Source: Corallococcus coralloides DSM 2259 (GTDB lineage Bacteria; Myxococcota; Myxococcia; Myxococcales; Myxococcaceae). From it: 64,000 nucleotides of DNA. Position numbers and translations under genes: made by a program. The notes beneath the pieces were generated by a model that had not been told where the DNA came from, ran no database searches, and worked only from the letters and a program-made list of their open reading frames with translations. This document shows, in pieces, positions 9,128 through 17,232 of the stretch. Location: assembly GCF_000255295.1 (NCBI RefSeq), contig NC_017030.1, positions 8,530,328-8,594,327 of the forward strand. Reading direction: 5' to 3'. Each line of letters begins with the position of its first letter. The first letter of the stretch is position 1.

Positions 9128-9229
9128 GGCCTGCACTTTCGCAGAGGTGCCCTGCGGAATCGGGCATTTTCGCAGATGGCCCCAGGGGTCATCTTCCCCG
9201 GCGTTTCCTTCCACCGAGGAGTGCCTCCC

Positions 9230-9673
9230 GTGAAGACCCTGCCCAAGCTCGTCGCCGCCGCCGTCGTCGTCTCCGCGTTCACCTTCGCCGCCGCCAGGGG
9301 CAAGGAGTCCGCCGCGTTCCAGCAGACCGCCTACGACAAGCTCACCTGGACGGAGATGATGCCCGGCGGCCCGTCCGTGCACGTGCTCTGGGGCGACATG
9401 AAGAAGGGCCCGTACGCCCTGCTGATGAAGTTCCCCGCCGGGTTCGACTCCGGGCCGCACACCCACTCCGCCGGCTACCACGGCGTGCTGGTGAAGGGCC
9501 GCATGACGAACACCAGCGAGGGCGCCGCCGAAGCGGGCGCCGTGGAGGCTGGCAGCACCTGGGACCAGCCCGGCAAGGTGGTGCACCGCAACCAGTGCTC
9601 GCCGGACGCCGAGTGCGTGATGCTCATCGCTCAGGACAAGCCCTTCGACTTCGCGCCCGCCAAGGCGAAGTGA
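9230..9673 (+). CDS. Exported cupin protein (DUF4437-like)
   Basis: Small protein of 147 residues with an export signal (VKTLPKLVAAAVVVSAFTFAAARG) and a single cupin barrel. The cupin motif is seen as DSGPHTHSAGYHGVLVKG, with three histidines placed for metal binding. The GTG at 9230 follows GAGGAG by 8 bases and is preferred over earlier in-frame starts that would lie in the LysR promoter. It is divergent from the LysR gene, whose product probably controls it. The enzymatic role is unknown. Confidence 0.82.
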   Translation: MKTLPKLVAAAVVVSAFTFAAARGKESAAFQQTAYDKLTWTEMMPGGPSVHVLWGDMKKGPYALLMKFPAGFDSGPHTHSAGYHGVLVKGRMTNTSEGAAEAGAVEAGSTWDQPGKVVHRNQCSPDAECVMLIAQDKPFDFAPAKAK

Positions 9674-9677
9674 CGCT

Positions 9678-9848
9678 TCAGCGCGAGTCGCGGCGCTTCT
9701 GCTGCCGGGCGAACTCCGCCCGCAGCGCACCGCCGATGCGCTTGCCCGTCACCAGGGTGGGCTTGCGGATCTTCTGGAAGTCCTTCGTCTGCTGGATGTA
9801 GCCACCCCGGTGCTTCTTCGAGGTGGTCTCCTTCGGAGGCTGGAACAT
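9678..9848 (-). CDS. Small basic hypothetical protein
   Basis: A 56-residue, lysine- and arginine-rich protein with no membrane segment. The ATG at 9848 has a good AGGAG site 8 bases upstream, so I prefer it to the longer frame beginning at 9920. The sequence ends in a highly charged tail (RQQKRRDSR). It converges on the cupin gene with only 4 bp between stops. Possibly a nucleic-acid or ribosome-associated protein, but nothing in the sequence proves that. Confidence 0.55.
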   Translation of the reverse strand: MFQPPKETTSKKHRGGYIQQTKDFQKIRKPTLVTGKRIGGALRAEFARQQKRRDSR

Positions 9849-9954
9849 CGGCGAGGCTCCTGTCCGGATGGGGCTGACGACTGTCCTCCCAACATGCAGC
9901 ACCTCCCGGAGGGTTGCCATCCCTCCAGGACGGAGCGCGGGCAGGCAGGCGGGC

Positions 9955-10758
9955 TCAGACCCGGACAGGCACCACCAGGGACGCGGCGTAGCCGTCCGTG
10001 GTGTTGCCCGTCACGGTCGCCAGCTGCGTGGACGCGCTGTCGCTGAAGACGTTGTCGCGGGAGAGCGAAATCTGGCTGAGGTTGCGGACGCTCTGCGAAT
10101 AGCCGGACGTCGCGTAGACGGTGTCGCAGACGTCCTCCGGCAGGGCCAGCTGGGACGTGGCCACCTTGTTGCGCGAGGAGGAGGTCGCCTCCACCGAGGG
10201 GTAGACTTCGAAGTGGATGTGCGGCCAACGTCCGCTGTAGCAGGCGGGGAAGATGCTGGTGAAGGTCACCTTGCCCTCTTCATCCGTCACCTGCACGCCG
10301 CGCAGGTAGTTCTCTTGGGTGACGCCCGACGAGTACATGGAGTACCGCCCCGCCTGGTCGCAGTGCCACAGATAGATGGCGTAGCCCCGGAGCGGCGTGC
10401 AGCTGTCGTTGCTGGCGACCAGCGTGAGGGTGATGGTGAGCGGGATGCCCGCCGCGACGCCGCTCGCGCCCGCGATGCTGGAGCGGATGTCGCCGCGGAC
10501 GATGCCCGACAGCACCAGCGCGTTGGCTCCGTTGGAGCCGTCACCGGGATAGGGGCCGGCCGTCTCCTCCGGAATCCGCGCACAGCCGGACGCGTCGTCG
10601 CTGCTGCCGCCGCTGGAGTCCGGCCCTCCGCAGCCGATGATGGGAATGAGGCTGGTGAAGGCCATCCAGCGCAGCAGCTCCCGCCGCTCCGTGCGCTTCG
10701 CCAGGACCCGCAGGTCCTGCTGGAGTCCGTCGTGGTGGTTCCGTTCGTCGTCACTCAT
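9955..10758 (-). CDS. Intradiol ring-cleavage dioxygenase-like lipoprotein
   Basis: A 267-residue exported protein related to protocatechuate/catechol intradiol dioxygenases. The family's Fe(III) ligands can be placed: a tyrosine in AIYLWHCDQAGRYSMYSSG and the paired histidines of WPHIHFEVY; EETAGPYP matches the usual N-terminal entry. The N-terminus has RRELLRW followed by a hydrophobic run and IIGCGG, so it is probably a Tat-exported lipoprotein. A Ser/Gly/Asp-rich linker follows. A GGGGGCAGGG stretch precedes the ATG at 10758. Exported members of this family are widespread and mostly without known substrate. Confidence 0.85.
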   Translation of the reverse strand: MSDDERNHHDGLQQDLRVLAKRTERRELLRWMAFTSLIPIIGCGGPDSSGGSSDDASGCARIPEETAGPYPGDGSNGANALVLSGIVRGDIRSSIAGASGVAAGIPLTITLTLVASNDSCTPLRGYAIYLWHCDQAGRYSMYSSGVTQENYLRGVQVTDEEGKVTFTSIFPACYSGRWPHIHFEVYPSVEATSSSRNKVATSQLALPEDVCDTVYATSGYSQSVRNLSQISLSRDNVFSDSASTQLATVTGNTTDGYAASLVVPVRV

Positions 10759-10901
10759 GCGCCCTGCCCCCTTGGAGTGACCGTGACGGTAGGGCAAAGG
10801 TCTTAAGCGAGTCCTAAGGCGCCGGGGGTGACGCGTTTTTGCAATCCAGGCGCGGGCTCCTGGCGTATCTGTCCGGCCACCAGGCAAGGGAGCAGACACC
10901 C

Positions 10902-11309
10902 ATGACGAAGCGCGCGAGTGGTCCTTTCGACGTCAAGCTCACCCCCATGGCGCCGGAGTCAGGCGCGGTGGAGGCGGCCCCGGGCCGGATGGTGCTCGAC
11001 AAGCGCTTTCACGGCGGGTTGGACGCCACGAGCCAGGGACAGATGCTCGCGGTGCGGACGCCGGTGGACGGGTCCGCGGGCTACGTGGCCATGGAGCGCG
11101 TCAGCGGGACGCTGGACGGCCGCTCTGGCACCTTCGCGCTCCAGCACTCCGGGACCATGACGCGCGGTGCCCCCCAGCTCGTCATCACGGTGGTGCCGGA
11201 CTCCGGAACCGGCGAGCTCACGGGGCTCGCCGGTTCGATGACCATCGACATCGCGCCGGGCGGGAAGCACTCCTACGACTTCCAGTACACCCTGCCCGAC
11301 GCGCCGTGA
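10902..11309 (+). CDS. DUF3224-family protein
   Basis: A 135-residue protein that matches the small DUF3224 beta-barrel family: GPFDVKLTPM near the start, LDKRFHGGLDATSQGQML, GYVAMERVSGTLDGRSGTFALQHSG and a closing GSGELTGLAGSMTI-like segment. No signal peptide is seen. The ATG at 10902 has an AAGGGAG site. Members of the family are uncharacterised. It is divergent from the dioxygenase-like gene and convergent with the next one. Confidence 0.82.
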   Translation: MTKRASGPFDVKLTPMAPESGAVEAAPGRMVLDKRFHGGLDATSQGQMLAVRTPVDGSAGYVAMERVSGTLDGRSGTFALQHSGTMTRGAPQLVITVVPDSGTGELTGLAGSMTIDIAPGGKHSYDFQYTLPDAP

Positions 11310-11310
11310 C

Positions 11311-11802
11311 TCACGCGCCTCGCGTCACCCGGAGCCAGGACAGGGCTTGAAGGGCCGCGAGCCACGCGCCTCCCGCGAGGACATGCCGGAGCTGGTTCAT
11401 CCGGGCCCACCGCATGGCGGTCTCCACGGCCGCCGGAGTGTCTGGCGATTGCATCAGCCGGACCATCGTGGGGATGAAGTACGAGAAGGTCAGCAACCGG
11501 TCCACGAGCGCCACCAGCGCGGCCGCGAGCCACCACGAGCGCAGCGGCCCCGTGGCCCGGGTGGCGAAGTAGAGGCTGGCCAGCGTGAGCAGCGTCAGCG
11601 GCCCCGTGGTGACGAAGCCCCAGAAGCGCCGGCCCACGTCATCCTGGCGCGCCGCCTCCGCGGACCAGTGCGCGCCCGTGACGTCGAGCCACCGGGGGAG
11701 CGCGATGCGGTGCTCATAGAGCCCCGCGCCGAACGCGACGCCCAGGTTGAGCACGAAGAGCCACAACAGGATTTCCGCCGCGGAAGGCTTCAGGTTCATC
11801 AT
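11311..11802 (-). CDS. Four-helix membrane protein (DUF1772-like)
   Basis: A 163-residue integral membrane protein with about four hydrophobic segments: ILLWLFVLNLGVAFGAGLYE, the segment around FVTTGPLTLLTLASLYF, WWLAAALVALVDRLLTFSYF and a C-terminal VLAGGAWLAALQALSWL. Layout and the conserved W and N residues resemble the DUF1772/anthrone-oxygenase superfamily. The divergent AraC-type regulator starts about 80 bp away and probably controls it. Function unknown. Confidence 0.72.
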   Translation of the reverse strand: MMNLKPSAAEILLWLFVLNLGVAFGAGLYEHRIALPRWLDVTGAHWSAEAARQDDVGRRFWGFVTTGPLTLLTLASLYFATRATGPLRSWWLAAALVALVDRLLTFSYFIPTMVRLMQSPDTPAAVETAMRWARMNQLRHVLAGGAWLAALQALSWLRVTRGA

Positions 11803-11879
11803 GGGGCCAGCATGCGTCCCGTGCTCCCGAACGTCTTTCGTGCCCTTGTGCTGTTTTTCTCAATCCTGCGGTGTTCTCC

Positions 11880-12668
11880 ATGAGCCCCCGGCACGCACTC
11901 CTCGCCCAGATTGGCGCCGACGTCGTCCGCTTCCAGGAAGCCTCCGCGGAGTTCGACTCCGCCGTGGGAGCGGTGCTCGCGCTCGGCCGCGAGGAGCTGA
12001 CCTGTCTGGCGCAGCTGCACTTCGGCGGCCCCGCGCCCCTGAGCGCGGTCGCACGAGGCGCGGATGTGGAGCGATTGGAGCTCGCCGGTTACGTCCAGCG
12101 TGAGGGCTCGGGAAGCACCAGGAGGCTCGCGCTCACCGGACATGCGCGCGAATGGATTGAAACCCTCTGGGGTCCGCTCCAGGCGGATGGCTTGCAGCTG
12201 ATGGCGCCCCTGCCTGACGCGGAGTTGAAGGTCATTGCCCGGTTCCTGGGCGAGGCGAGGAAGGTGCAGGACCGCCATTCCGCCCGCGTGGCGAAGCTGC
12301 TCCAGGAACCCGGAGGGACCCGAGCGGCGCGGCGTCGCGGGGGGCTCTCCGCCGCCGCGCTCCACCGCGTGCGGCTCTTCATCGAAGCGCACCTCACACG
12401 GAAGATACGGGTGGGCGAGCTGGCCCGGCGCTCGGGGCTGAGCGTCTTCTACTTCACCCGCGCCTTCCGGCAGTCCATGGGCATGACGCCGCACGCCTAC
12501 GTGCAGCAGCGGAGGGTGGAGCGGGCGCGAGGCCTGTTGAGCCACACGACCCGCTCCCTCGGAGACATCGCGCTCGCGGTCGGCTTCAGCTCCCAGAGTC
12601 ACTTCACCACGGTGTTCCGCCGGGTGACGGGACTCACGCCCGCCGTCCTGCGGCGTGGGGGGCGCTGA
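11880..12668 (+). CDS. MarR-like/AraC fusion transcriptional regulator
   Basis: A 262-residue regulator with two different DNA-binding folds. Residues 1 to about 135 follow the MarR plan (a helix ending in ALGREELTCLAQL, LELAGYVQREG, then LTGHAREWIETLWGPL and ELKVIARFLGEARKVQDRH). The stretch that should form the recognition helix is shortened to a few residues. The last 100 residues are a complete AraC double helix-turn-helix (IRVGELARRSGLSVFYFTRAF; SLGDIALAVGFSSQSHFTTVFRRVTGLTP). ATG 11880 or GTG 11871 could start it; neither has a clear ribosome site. It is divergent from the membrane-protein gene it may control. Confidence 0.88.
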   Translation: MSPRHALLAQIGADVVRFQEASAEFDSAVGAVLALGREELTCLAQLHFGGPAPLSAVARGADVERLELAGYVQREGSGSTRRLALTGHAREWIETLWGPLQADGLQLMAPLPDAELKVIARFLGEARKVQDRHSARVAKLLQEPGGTRAARRRGGLSAAALHRVRLFIEAHLTRKIRVGELARRSGLSVFYFTRAFRQSMGMTPHAYVQQRRVERARGLLSHTTRSLGDIALAVGFSSQSHFTTVFRRVTGLTPAVLRRGGR

Positions 12669-12746
12669 AGCATTCGCGGGCCCGGGTGGGAAGATTGGCG
12701 CTGACGCGCGTAGTAGCGGATGAGCCCATTTTCCAGGCACCCCACC

Positions 12747-13799
12747 ATGGCCCGTCCCAAGAGTCCCCTCGTCTGGATCCTCCTCGCGGTCGGAGGTGCC
12801 TGCGCGTTCTGCTGCACCGGAACCCTGGGGCTCATGGCCCTGGGCCTCTTCGCCGGAGACAGCGACACTCCTGGAGCTCCAGGCGCCGTGAACCGGGCGC
12901 ACGGCGGCAGGCCCGGCGAACCCGGAGGCTTCGCGTTCGACGCGCCCCAGGGCTGGAAGACCCAGGCGGACGGGCGGTTCATCCTCGAGTGGACCGACCG
13001 GGGTGACACCCTGGGCGTGGAGGCGCTCCGGCTGCCGGCCCTGCCCGGGCTCGACGACGCCGAGGCCCGGCTCGCGAAGGTGTGGCAGGAGCGCATTGGC
13101 GCGGACTGGAACCGCGTGCCGCAGAACCCGCTGGTGATGCGGCGCTTCATGTCCAACGGGGCCCGCGCCTTCTTCACCGCCGCGGAGGTGCGCGCGAAGA
13201 ACAACGACCGGAGCTTCCGCGTGAGCCTCTATCTGGTGGAGGCGGGCGACCGCCTGGAGCCGCTGGTGTTCATCCAGAGCTTCATGACGCCCGGGGGCCT
13301 GGGTGAAGCCCTGTCCGCTTCGTTCTCCTGGAACACGTCCTACGCCCGGGTGGAGGAAGCGCTGAAAGGGGTGCGCGGCAGCCCCGTGGGCCTGCCGCTG
13401 GTGGACGACACGGAGGTGGTGGGCCACTTCGTCTACGGCACCAGCAGCACGGCCCAATGGGTCAACGCCTATACCGGCGGCACCACCATGACCGCGGTCT
13501 CCTACAGCATCGACTACACCTTCGGCGCCAATCACGCGTTCCAATACAAGTACGGGGGCGCGTCCGGCCAGGTGGGCGCGATGAGGTTCGGCTCCGAGGA
13601 CGACCGGGGCACCTGGAGCGTGAAGCACGACGTGCTGACGCTCACCGGAGCGAAACGGACACGCCGGTACCTGCTCATCGGGGCGGCGCGCTCGCCGGAG
13701 GGAAAGCGCACGCTCTACCTCATGAGCGACAATGGAGGCTGGTCGCTGGCGCCGGGTGCCATTGGCCAGGATGGCCAGCTGTACGTGGAGGTGGACTGA
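12747..13799 (+). CDS. Hypothetical membrane-anchored protein
   Basis: About 350 residues. A short basic start is followed by one hydrophobic segment (LVWILLAVGGACAFCCTGTLGLMALGLFA), then a Gly/Pro-rich linker and a soluble domain of unknown fold outside the membrane. The domain holds FAFDAPQGWKTQADGRFILEW, a pattern seen in lipoproteins that begin with a PsbP/DUF1795-like stretch, and a late beta-rich half. ATG 12747 gives the compact signal anchor; ATG 12720 would add nine residues. No operon partner is seen. Confidence 0.65.
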   Translation: MARPKSPLVWILLAVGGACAFCCTGTLGLMALGLFAGDSDTPGAPGAVNRAHGGRPGEPGGFAFDAPQGWKTQADGRFILEWTDRGDTLGVEALRLPALPGLDDAEARLAKVWQERIGADWNRVPQNPLVMRRFMSNGARAFFTAAEVRAKNNDRSFRVSLYLVEAGDRLEPLVFIQSFMTPGGLGEALSASFSWNTSYARVEEALKGVRGSPVGLPLVDDTEVVGHFVYGTSSTAQWVNAYTGGTTMTAVSYSIDYTFGANHAFQYKYGGASGQVGAMRFGSEDDRGTWSVKHDVLTLTGAKRTRRYLLIGAARSPEGKRTLYLMSDNGGWSLAPGAIGQDGQLYVEVD

Positions 13800-13812
13800 A
13801 ATTCCACCCGGC

Positions 13813-13838
13813 CCGGTGACACCGCCAGGGGTCACCGG
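13813..13838. terminator. Hairpin between hypothetical gene and hydrolase gene
   Basis: An 8-bp perfect stem (CCGGTGAC / GTCACCGG) with a 10-base loop begins about 13 bases after the stop at 13799. No T-run follows, so it may be a weak or Rho-assisted terminator, or an operator-like dyad for the hydrolase gene starting at 13892. Confidence 0.3.
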
Positions 13839-13891
13839 TGTTCCATCCGCCGGCCGGAAAGCGCCGGCTCTTCCCTCACAGGAGATGGAAC

Positions 13892-15124
13892 ATGGCTGTC
13901 CTGCACCGCGGACTGCGGCTGGGTATGGCATTGCTCGCGAGCTTCACGGCCCCTGCCTGCGGGCCGGAGGCACCGGCCGGTGCCGCGCTGGAGGTGGACG
14001 AACAGGAGCTGGAGGCGGTGCGGTCGCCCCTGCCGCCCCTGAACCGCGAGGCGCTGCGACAGGCCATCGCGGGGCTGCCGAACGCGGAGGTGTCCGGCGC
14101 CCTGGTCCGGGTGAGCGGCGCGGACGGGCGTTGGCTGGGCACGTCCGGCGTGGCCGACATCCGCACGGGCGCTCCGGTGCCCGCGGACGCGCACTTCCGC
14201 ATTGGCAGCATGACGAAGACGTTCACGGCCGTCGTCGTGCTGCAGCTCGCGGCCGAGGGGCGCGTGGACCTGGACCGGCCCGTCCAGGACTACCTGCCGC
14301 GCCTGCTGCCCGCGGGCGTCTACGCGCCCATCACCGTGCGCCAGCTGCTCAACTTCACCCACGGCCTGCCCGGCGTGCCGGTGCCGCAGAAGGACCCCGA
14401 CTGGTTCTTCGAGAACCGCTTCCGGCGCTTCAGCCCCCGGGAGCTCCTCTCCCTGACGCTTCCCCAGGGCCCTCGCTTCGCCCCGGGCACGCAGCAGGAG
14501 TACGGCAACATCGGCTACCTCGTGGCGGGGTTGCTCATCGAACAGGTGACGGGCCGCCCCTACGGGGACGCGGTGCGCGAGCGCATCCTGCGGCCGCTGC
14601 ACCTGCGGGACACCTTCGTGCCCGGCAACGACGTGACCCTTCCCGGGCGCCACGCGCGTGGCTACGAGGAGGTCGAGCCGGAAGAGACAGGCTGCCCGGC
14701 GGGTGCCATCGCGTACGGCACGCGCTGCCTGGTGGACGTCACCGAGGCCAGCCAGTCCGTGCCCTGGGCCGCCGGAGAAATGATCTCCACCGCCGAGGAC
14801 ATGGACCGCTTCCTCGTCGCGCTCTTCCAGGGGCGGCTGCTGCCGCGCAAGCTGCAGGAGGAGCTGTTCATCGTCCCGGACCTGCCCGCCGCGGGAGGTG
14901 GCCGCGCCAGCTACAGCGCGGGCCTCAGGCGCCACGACATCAACGGCGTCATCTTCTGGGGCAAGACGGGCGACCGGCACGGCTACAACAACGGGATGGG
15001 CGCCACGAGGGATCTGCGCCGGCGCCTCATCTACTCGGTCAATACGCTCCACATGGGAGGGGACCAGCCGGACATCGCCGTGCGGATCATCATGGCGGCC
15101 CTGCAGGGGCCCTCCCAGCCATAG
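13892..15124 (+). CDS. Beta-lactamase class C-like serine hydrolase (lipoprotein)
   Basis: A 410-residue exported hydrolase of the beta-lactamase/penicillin-binding-like fold. The SxxK motif is S106-M-T-K109, the YxN-type motif appears in EYGNIGYLVAG, and a KTG-like triad replacement occurs in WGKTGDRHGYNNG. The signal peptide ends in FTAPAC, a plausible lipobox. ATG 13892 follows AGGAGATGG. The family includes D-Ala-D-Ala carboxypeptidases, esterases and D-aminopeptidases; antibiotic hydrolysis should not be assumed. A single gene. Confidence 0.88.
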   Translation: MAVLHRGLRLGMALLASFTAPACGPEAPAGAALEVDEQELEAVRSPLPPLNREALRQAIAGLPNAEVSGALVRVSGADGRWLGTSGVADIRTGAPVPADAHFRIGSMTKTFTAVVVLQLAAEGRVDLDRPVQDYLPRLLPAGVYAPITVRQLLNFTHGLPGVPVPQKDPDWFFENRFRRFSPRELLSLTLPQGPRFAPGTQQEYGNIGYLVAGLLIEQVTGRPYGDAVRERILRPLHLRDTFVPGNDVTLPGRHARGYEEVEPEETGCPAGAIAYGTRCLVDVTEASQSVPWAAGEMISTAEDMDRFLVALFQGRLLPRKLQEELFIVPDLPAAGGGRASYSAGLRRHDINGVIFWGKTGDRHGYNNGMGATRDLRRRLIYSVNTLHMGGDQPDIAVRIIMAALQGPSQP

Positions 15125-15178
15125 GGGATTGGGGCGCGATGGGGTTAGCCTGCCACGCCACATTGACTGGAGGCTCCC

Positions 15179-15811
15179 ATGGCAACGCTCGACACGCCTG
15201 TCCTCATCGGCCGTTCAAGCTCGCACTTCACACGCATTGCCCGGCTCTTCGCCACGGAGCTGGGAGTCGACCATTCCTTCCAGGTGGTGCGGGACCTCCT
15301 GTCCACGAACCCGGAGGACTACGGCGGCAACCCCGCGCTCCGGATCCCCGTCCTGAAGACAGCTCAAGGTGCCTGGTTCGGAGCGCTCAATGTCTCCCGT
15401 GAGCTGTGGCGGCGGTCGAATCCCAGACCCCGGGTGGTGTGGCCGGAGGACCTGGACACGCCCCTGCTGGCGAACATGCAGGAGCTCACCCTGCAAGCCA
15501 TGGCGACGGAGGTGACGCTGGTCATGGAGAAGATGGCCGGCGCCGGTGAGGGCACGACCCACGCACGCAAGCTCCGTGAGTCATTGCTCAACATGATGGC
15601 CTGGCTGGAGGCGAACGCGAGCGCCGCGCTGGCCGCCCTCCCACCCGAGCGGAGCCTGAGCTACCTGGAGGTCACTCTCTTCTGTCTCGTGACCCATCTG
15701 GAGTTCCGGGACGTCCTCCCCACGGCCTCCTATGCAACGCTGAACCGCTTCTGTCAGCAGTTCGCACAGCGCCCCTCCGCCAGCACCACCCTGTTCCGCT
15801 TTGATGTCTGA
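15179..15811 (+). CDS. Glutathione S-transferase-like protein
   Basis: A 210-residue cytosolic protein with the two-domain GST layout. The N-terminal thioredoxin-like half shows VLIGRSSSHFTRIARLFATELG and the cis-proline region NPALRIPVLKT, followed by FGALNVSRELWRR. The C-terminal half is all-helical, with LEVTLFCLVTHLEFRDVLP typical of the family. ATG 15179 follows GGAGG. There is an SSSH sequence where many GSTs have the catalytic Ser/Tyr/Cys, so activity is plausible but untested. Confidence 0.78.
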   Translation: MATLDTPVLIGRSSSHFTRIARLFATELGVDHSFQVVRDLLSTNPEDYGGNPALRIPVLKTAQGAWFGALNVSRELWRRSNPRPRVVWPEDLDTPLLANMQELTLQAMATEVTLVMEKMAGAGEGTTHARKLRESLLNMMAWLEANASAALAALPPERSLSYLEVTLFCLVTHLEFRDVLPTASYATLNRFCQQFAQRPSASTTLFRFDV

Positions 15812-15848
15812 CCCCACGGGAGCGGTTCTCACCAGGCCCGTCCTGACG

Positions 15849-16280
15849 CTACGGCTTCCGCGGTGTCCTCTTCCTTCGCGCGCCCATCGCGCCTGACGCT
15901 GCGCCTCGCAGGAGGCGGCGGAAGGTGGGGCACTCCATGTGGCTTGGGGCGGGGCAGGACGCGGCGTGCCGCAGGCCGTCGCGCATCGCGCTCAGCTCGC
16001 GGATCGTCTTGTCCAGCTTCTCCGCCTGGGCCGCGAGCAGCTTCCGGTCGATTCGCGGCCGCCCGTCCGCCGCGAACATGCGCGCGATCTCATCGAGAGA
16101 GAAGCCCGCTGCGCGCCCCATGGCGATCAGCGCCAGCCGCTCCAGCACCTCGGGCCCGAACAGGCGGCGCAGTCCCCGCCTGCCAATGGAGGCAATCAGC
16201 CCCCGCTCCTCATAGAAGCGCAATGTCGAGGCGGGAACACCGGAGCGCTTCGCCACCTCCGTGATGTCCAATGCGCTCAT
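15849..16280 (-). CDS. MerR-family transcriptional regulator with C-terminal cysteines
   Basis: A 143-residue regulator. The N-terminal MerR winged helix reads LDITEVAKRSGVPASTLRFYEERGLIASIGR followed by RRLFGPEVLERLALI, then a dimerising coiled coil (AEKLDKTIRELSAMRDGLRHA). The end has SCPAPSHMECPTFRRLL, two cysteines placed like those of metal- or redox-sensing members. ATG 16280 lies about 75 bp from the divergent methyltransferase gene, with a MerR-type operator between them, so it likely controls both. Confidence 0.9.
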   Translation of the reverse strand: MSALDITEVAKRSGVPASTLRFYEERGLIASIGRRGLRRLFGPEVLERLALIAMGRAAGFSLDEIARMFAADGRPRIDRKLLAAQAEKLDKTIRELSAMRDGLRHAASCPAPSHMECPTFRRLLRGAASGAMGARRKRTPRKP

Positions 16281-16284
16281 CCTC

Positions 16285-16315
16285 TTGACCTCAAGTCGAC
16301 TTGAAGTGGCACCCT
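16285..16315 (+). promoter_or_regulatory. MerR/SoxR-type operator-promoter
   Basis: A -35-like TTGACC at 16285 is followed by a 20-bp dyad at 16288-16307 (core CAAGTCGACTTG, one mismatched pair further out) and a CACCCT at 16310 in the -10 position. The spacing between hexamers is 19 bp, the over-long spacer that MerR-family activators correct by twisting DNA. The dyad resembles SoxR-type boxes (CCTCAAGT...ACTTGAGG). It would drive the methyltransferase gene at 16355 and overlap the regulator's own start. Confidence 0.7.
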
Positions 16316-16354
16316 GCGGCTTCTGGTTCTTGAAGGCAAGTCGGAGGAACACCC

Positions 16355-17209
16355 ATGGATGACACGCGCCAGCCCGAGGACGAGCAGTCGAAGCTGTGGA
16401 ACGGCACCGCCGGACACGCCTGGGCTGAAAACCAGGCGGTGCTCGACGCGATGTTCAAGCCGTTCGAAGACCTGCTCGTCGAAGCAGTCGTCGCAGGCTC
16501 CGCGAGCCAGGTGCTCGACATCGGTTGCGGCACGGGCAGCACGACGCTCGCCGTCGCGCGGCGGCTGGGCGCGAAGGGCCACTGCACCGGCATCGACATC
16601 TCCGAGCCGATGCTCGCCGCCGCCCGGGCCCGGGCCGACCAGGAGGGCACCCCGGCCCGCTTCATCCGCGCCAACGCACAGCTGCACGCCTTCGAGCCCG
16701 CGAGCTTCGACATGATCATCTCGCGCTTCGGCGTCATGTTCTTCGAGGACCCCGTCAGGGCCTTCGCGAACCTGCGGCGTGCCGCGAGGAACGACGCGGA
16801 GCTCCTGGCCATCGCGTGGCGGAGCCCTTCAGAGAATCCGTTCATGACGACAGCCGAGCGCGCCGCCGCGCCGCTCGTGCCGAACCTCCCCGCACGCCGG
16901 CCGGACGCGCCCGGGCAGTTCGCCTTCGCGGATTCGAAGCGGGTCCACCGCATCCTGGAAGAGAGCGGCTGGGCCGGAATCGACATCCGCCCCATCGAGG
17001 TGACCTGCACCCTGCCCGAGAAGGAGCTGGTCAACTACCTGACCCGGTTCGGGCTCCTCGGAAGGGTCCTCCCGGAGGTGGACGAGAGGACTCGCGCCCA
17101 GCTCATCGAAACGGTCCGCGCCGCGTTCGAGCCCTTCGTGCACGGAGCGGAGGTCCGCTACACCGCTGCCTGCTGGAAGGTGGGAGCCAGAGCGTCAGCG
17201 AGCCCCTGA
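16355..17209 (+). CDS. Class I SAM-dependent methyltransferase
   Basis: A 284-residue methyltransferase. SAM-binding motif I is VLDIGCGTGSTTLAVARRLG near residue 54, motif II is CTGIDISEPML, and a motif-IV-like FDMIISRFGVMFFEDP follows. The C-terminal half is typical of UbiE/COQ5-like small-molecule methyltransferases. ATG 16355 has GGAGG 8 bases upstream. Its promoter carries the MerR-type operator, so expression probably answers to the signal sensed by the divergent MerR protein. Substrate unknown. Confidence 0.9.
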   Translation: MDDTRQPEDEQSKLWNGTAGHAWAENQAVLDAMFKPFEDLLVEAVVAGSASQVLDIGCGTGSTTLAVARRLGAKGHCTGIDISEPMLAAARARADQEGTPARFIRANAQLHAFEPASFDMIISRFGVMFFEDPVRAFANLRRAARNDAELLAIAWRSPSENPFMTTAERAAAPLVPNLPARRPDAPGQFAFADSKRVHRILEESGWAGIDIRPIEVTCTLPEKELVNYLTRFGLLGRVLPEVDERTRAQLIETVRAAFEPFVHGAEVRYTAACWKVGARASASP

Positions 17210-17232
17210 GCTTTCAGCGTGGCCCGGGAATT

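Noticed and set aside
11799..13931. A 710-codon minus-strand frame over the AraC and hypothetical genes
   Set aside because: It crosses two well-supported plus-strand genes and their ribosome sites and shows shadow composition.
13892..15124. Beta-lactamase-like protein as an antibiotic-resistance enzyme
   Set aside because: The class C-like fold is shared by esterases and peptidases; only the generic S-x-x-K, Y-x-N and triad-like motifs are seen.
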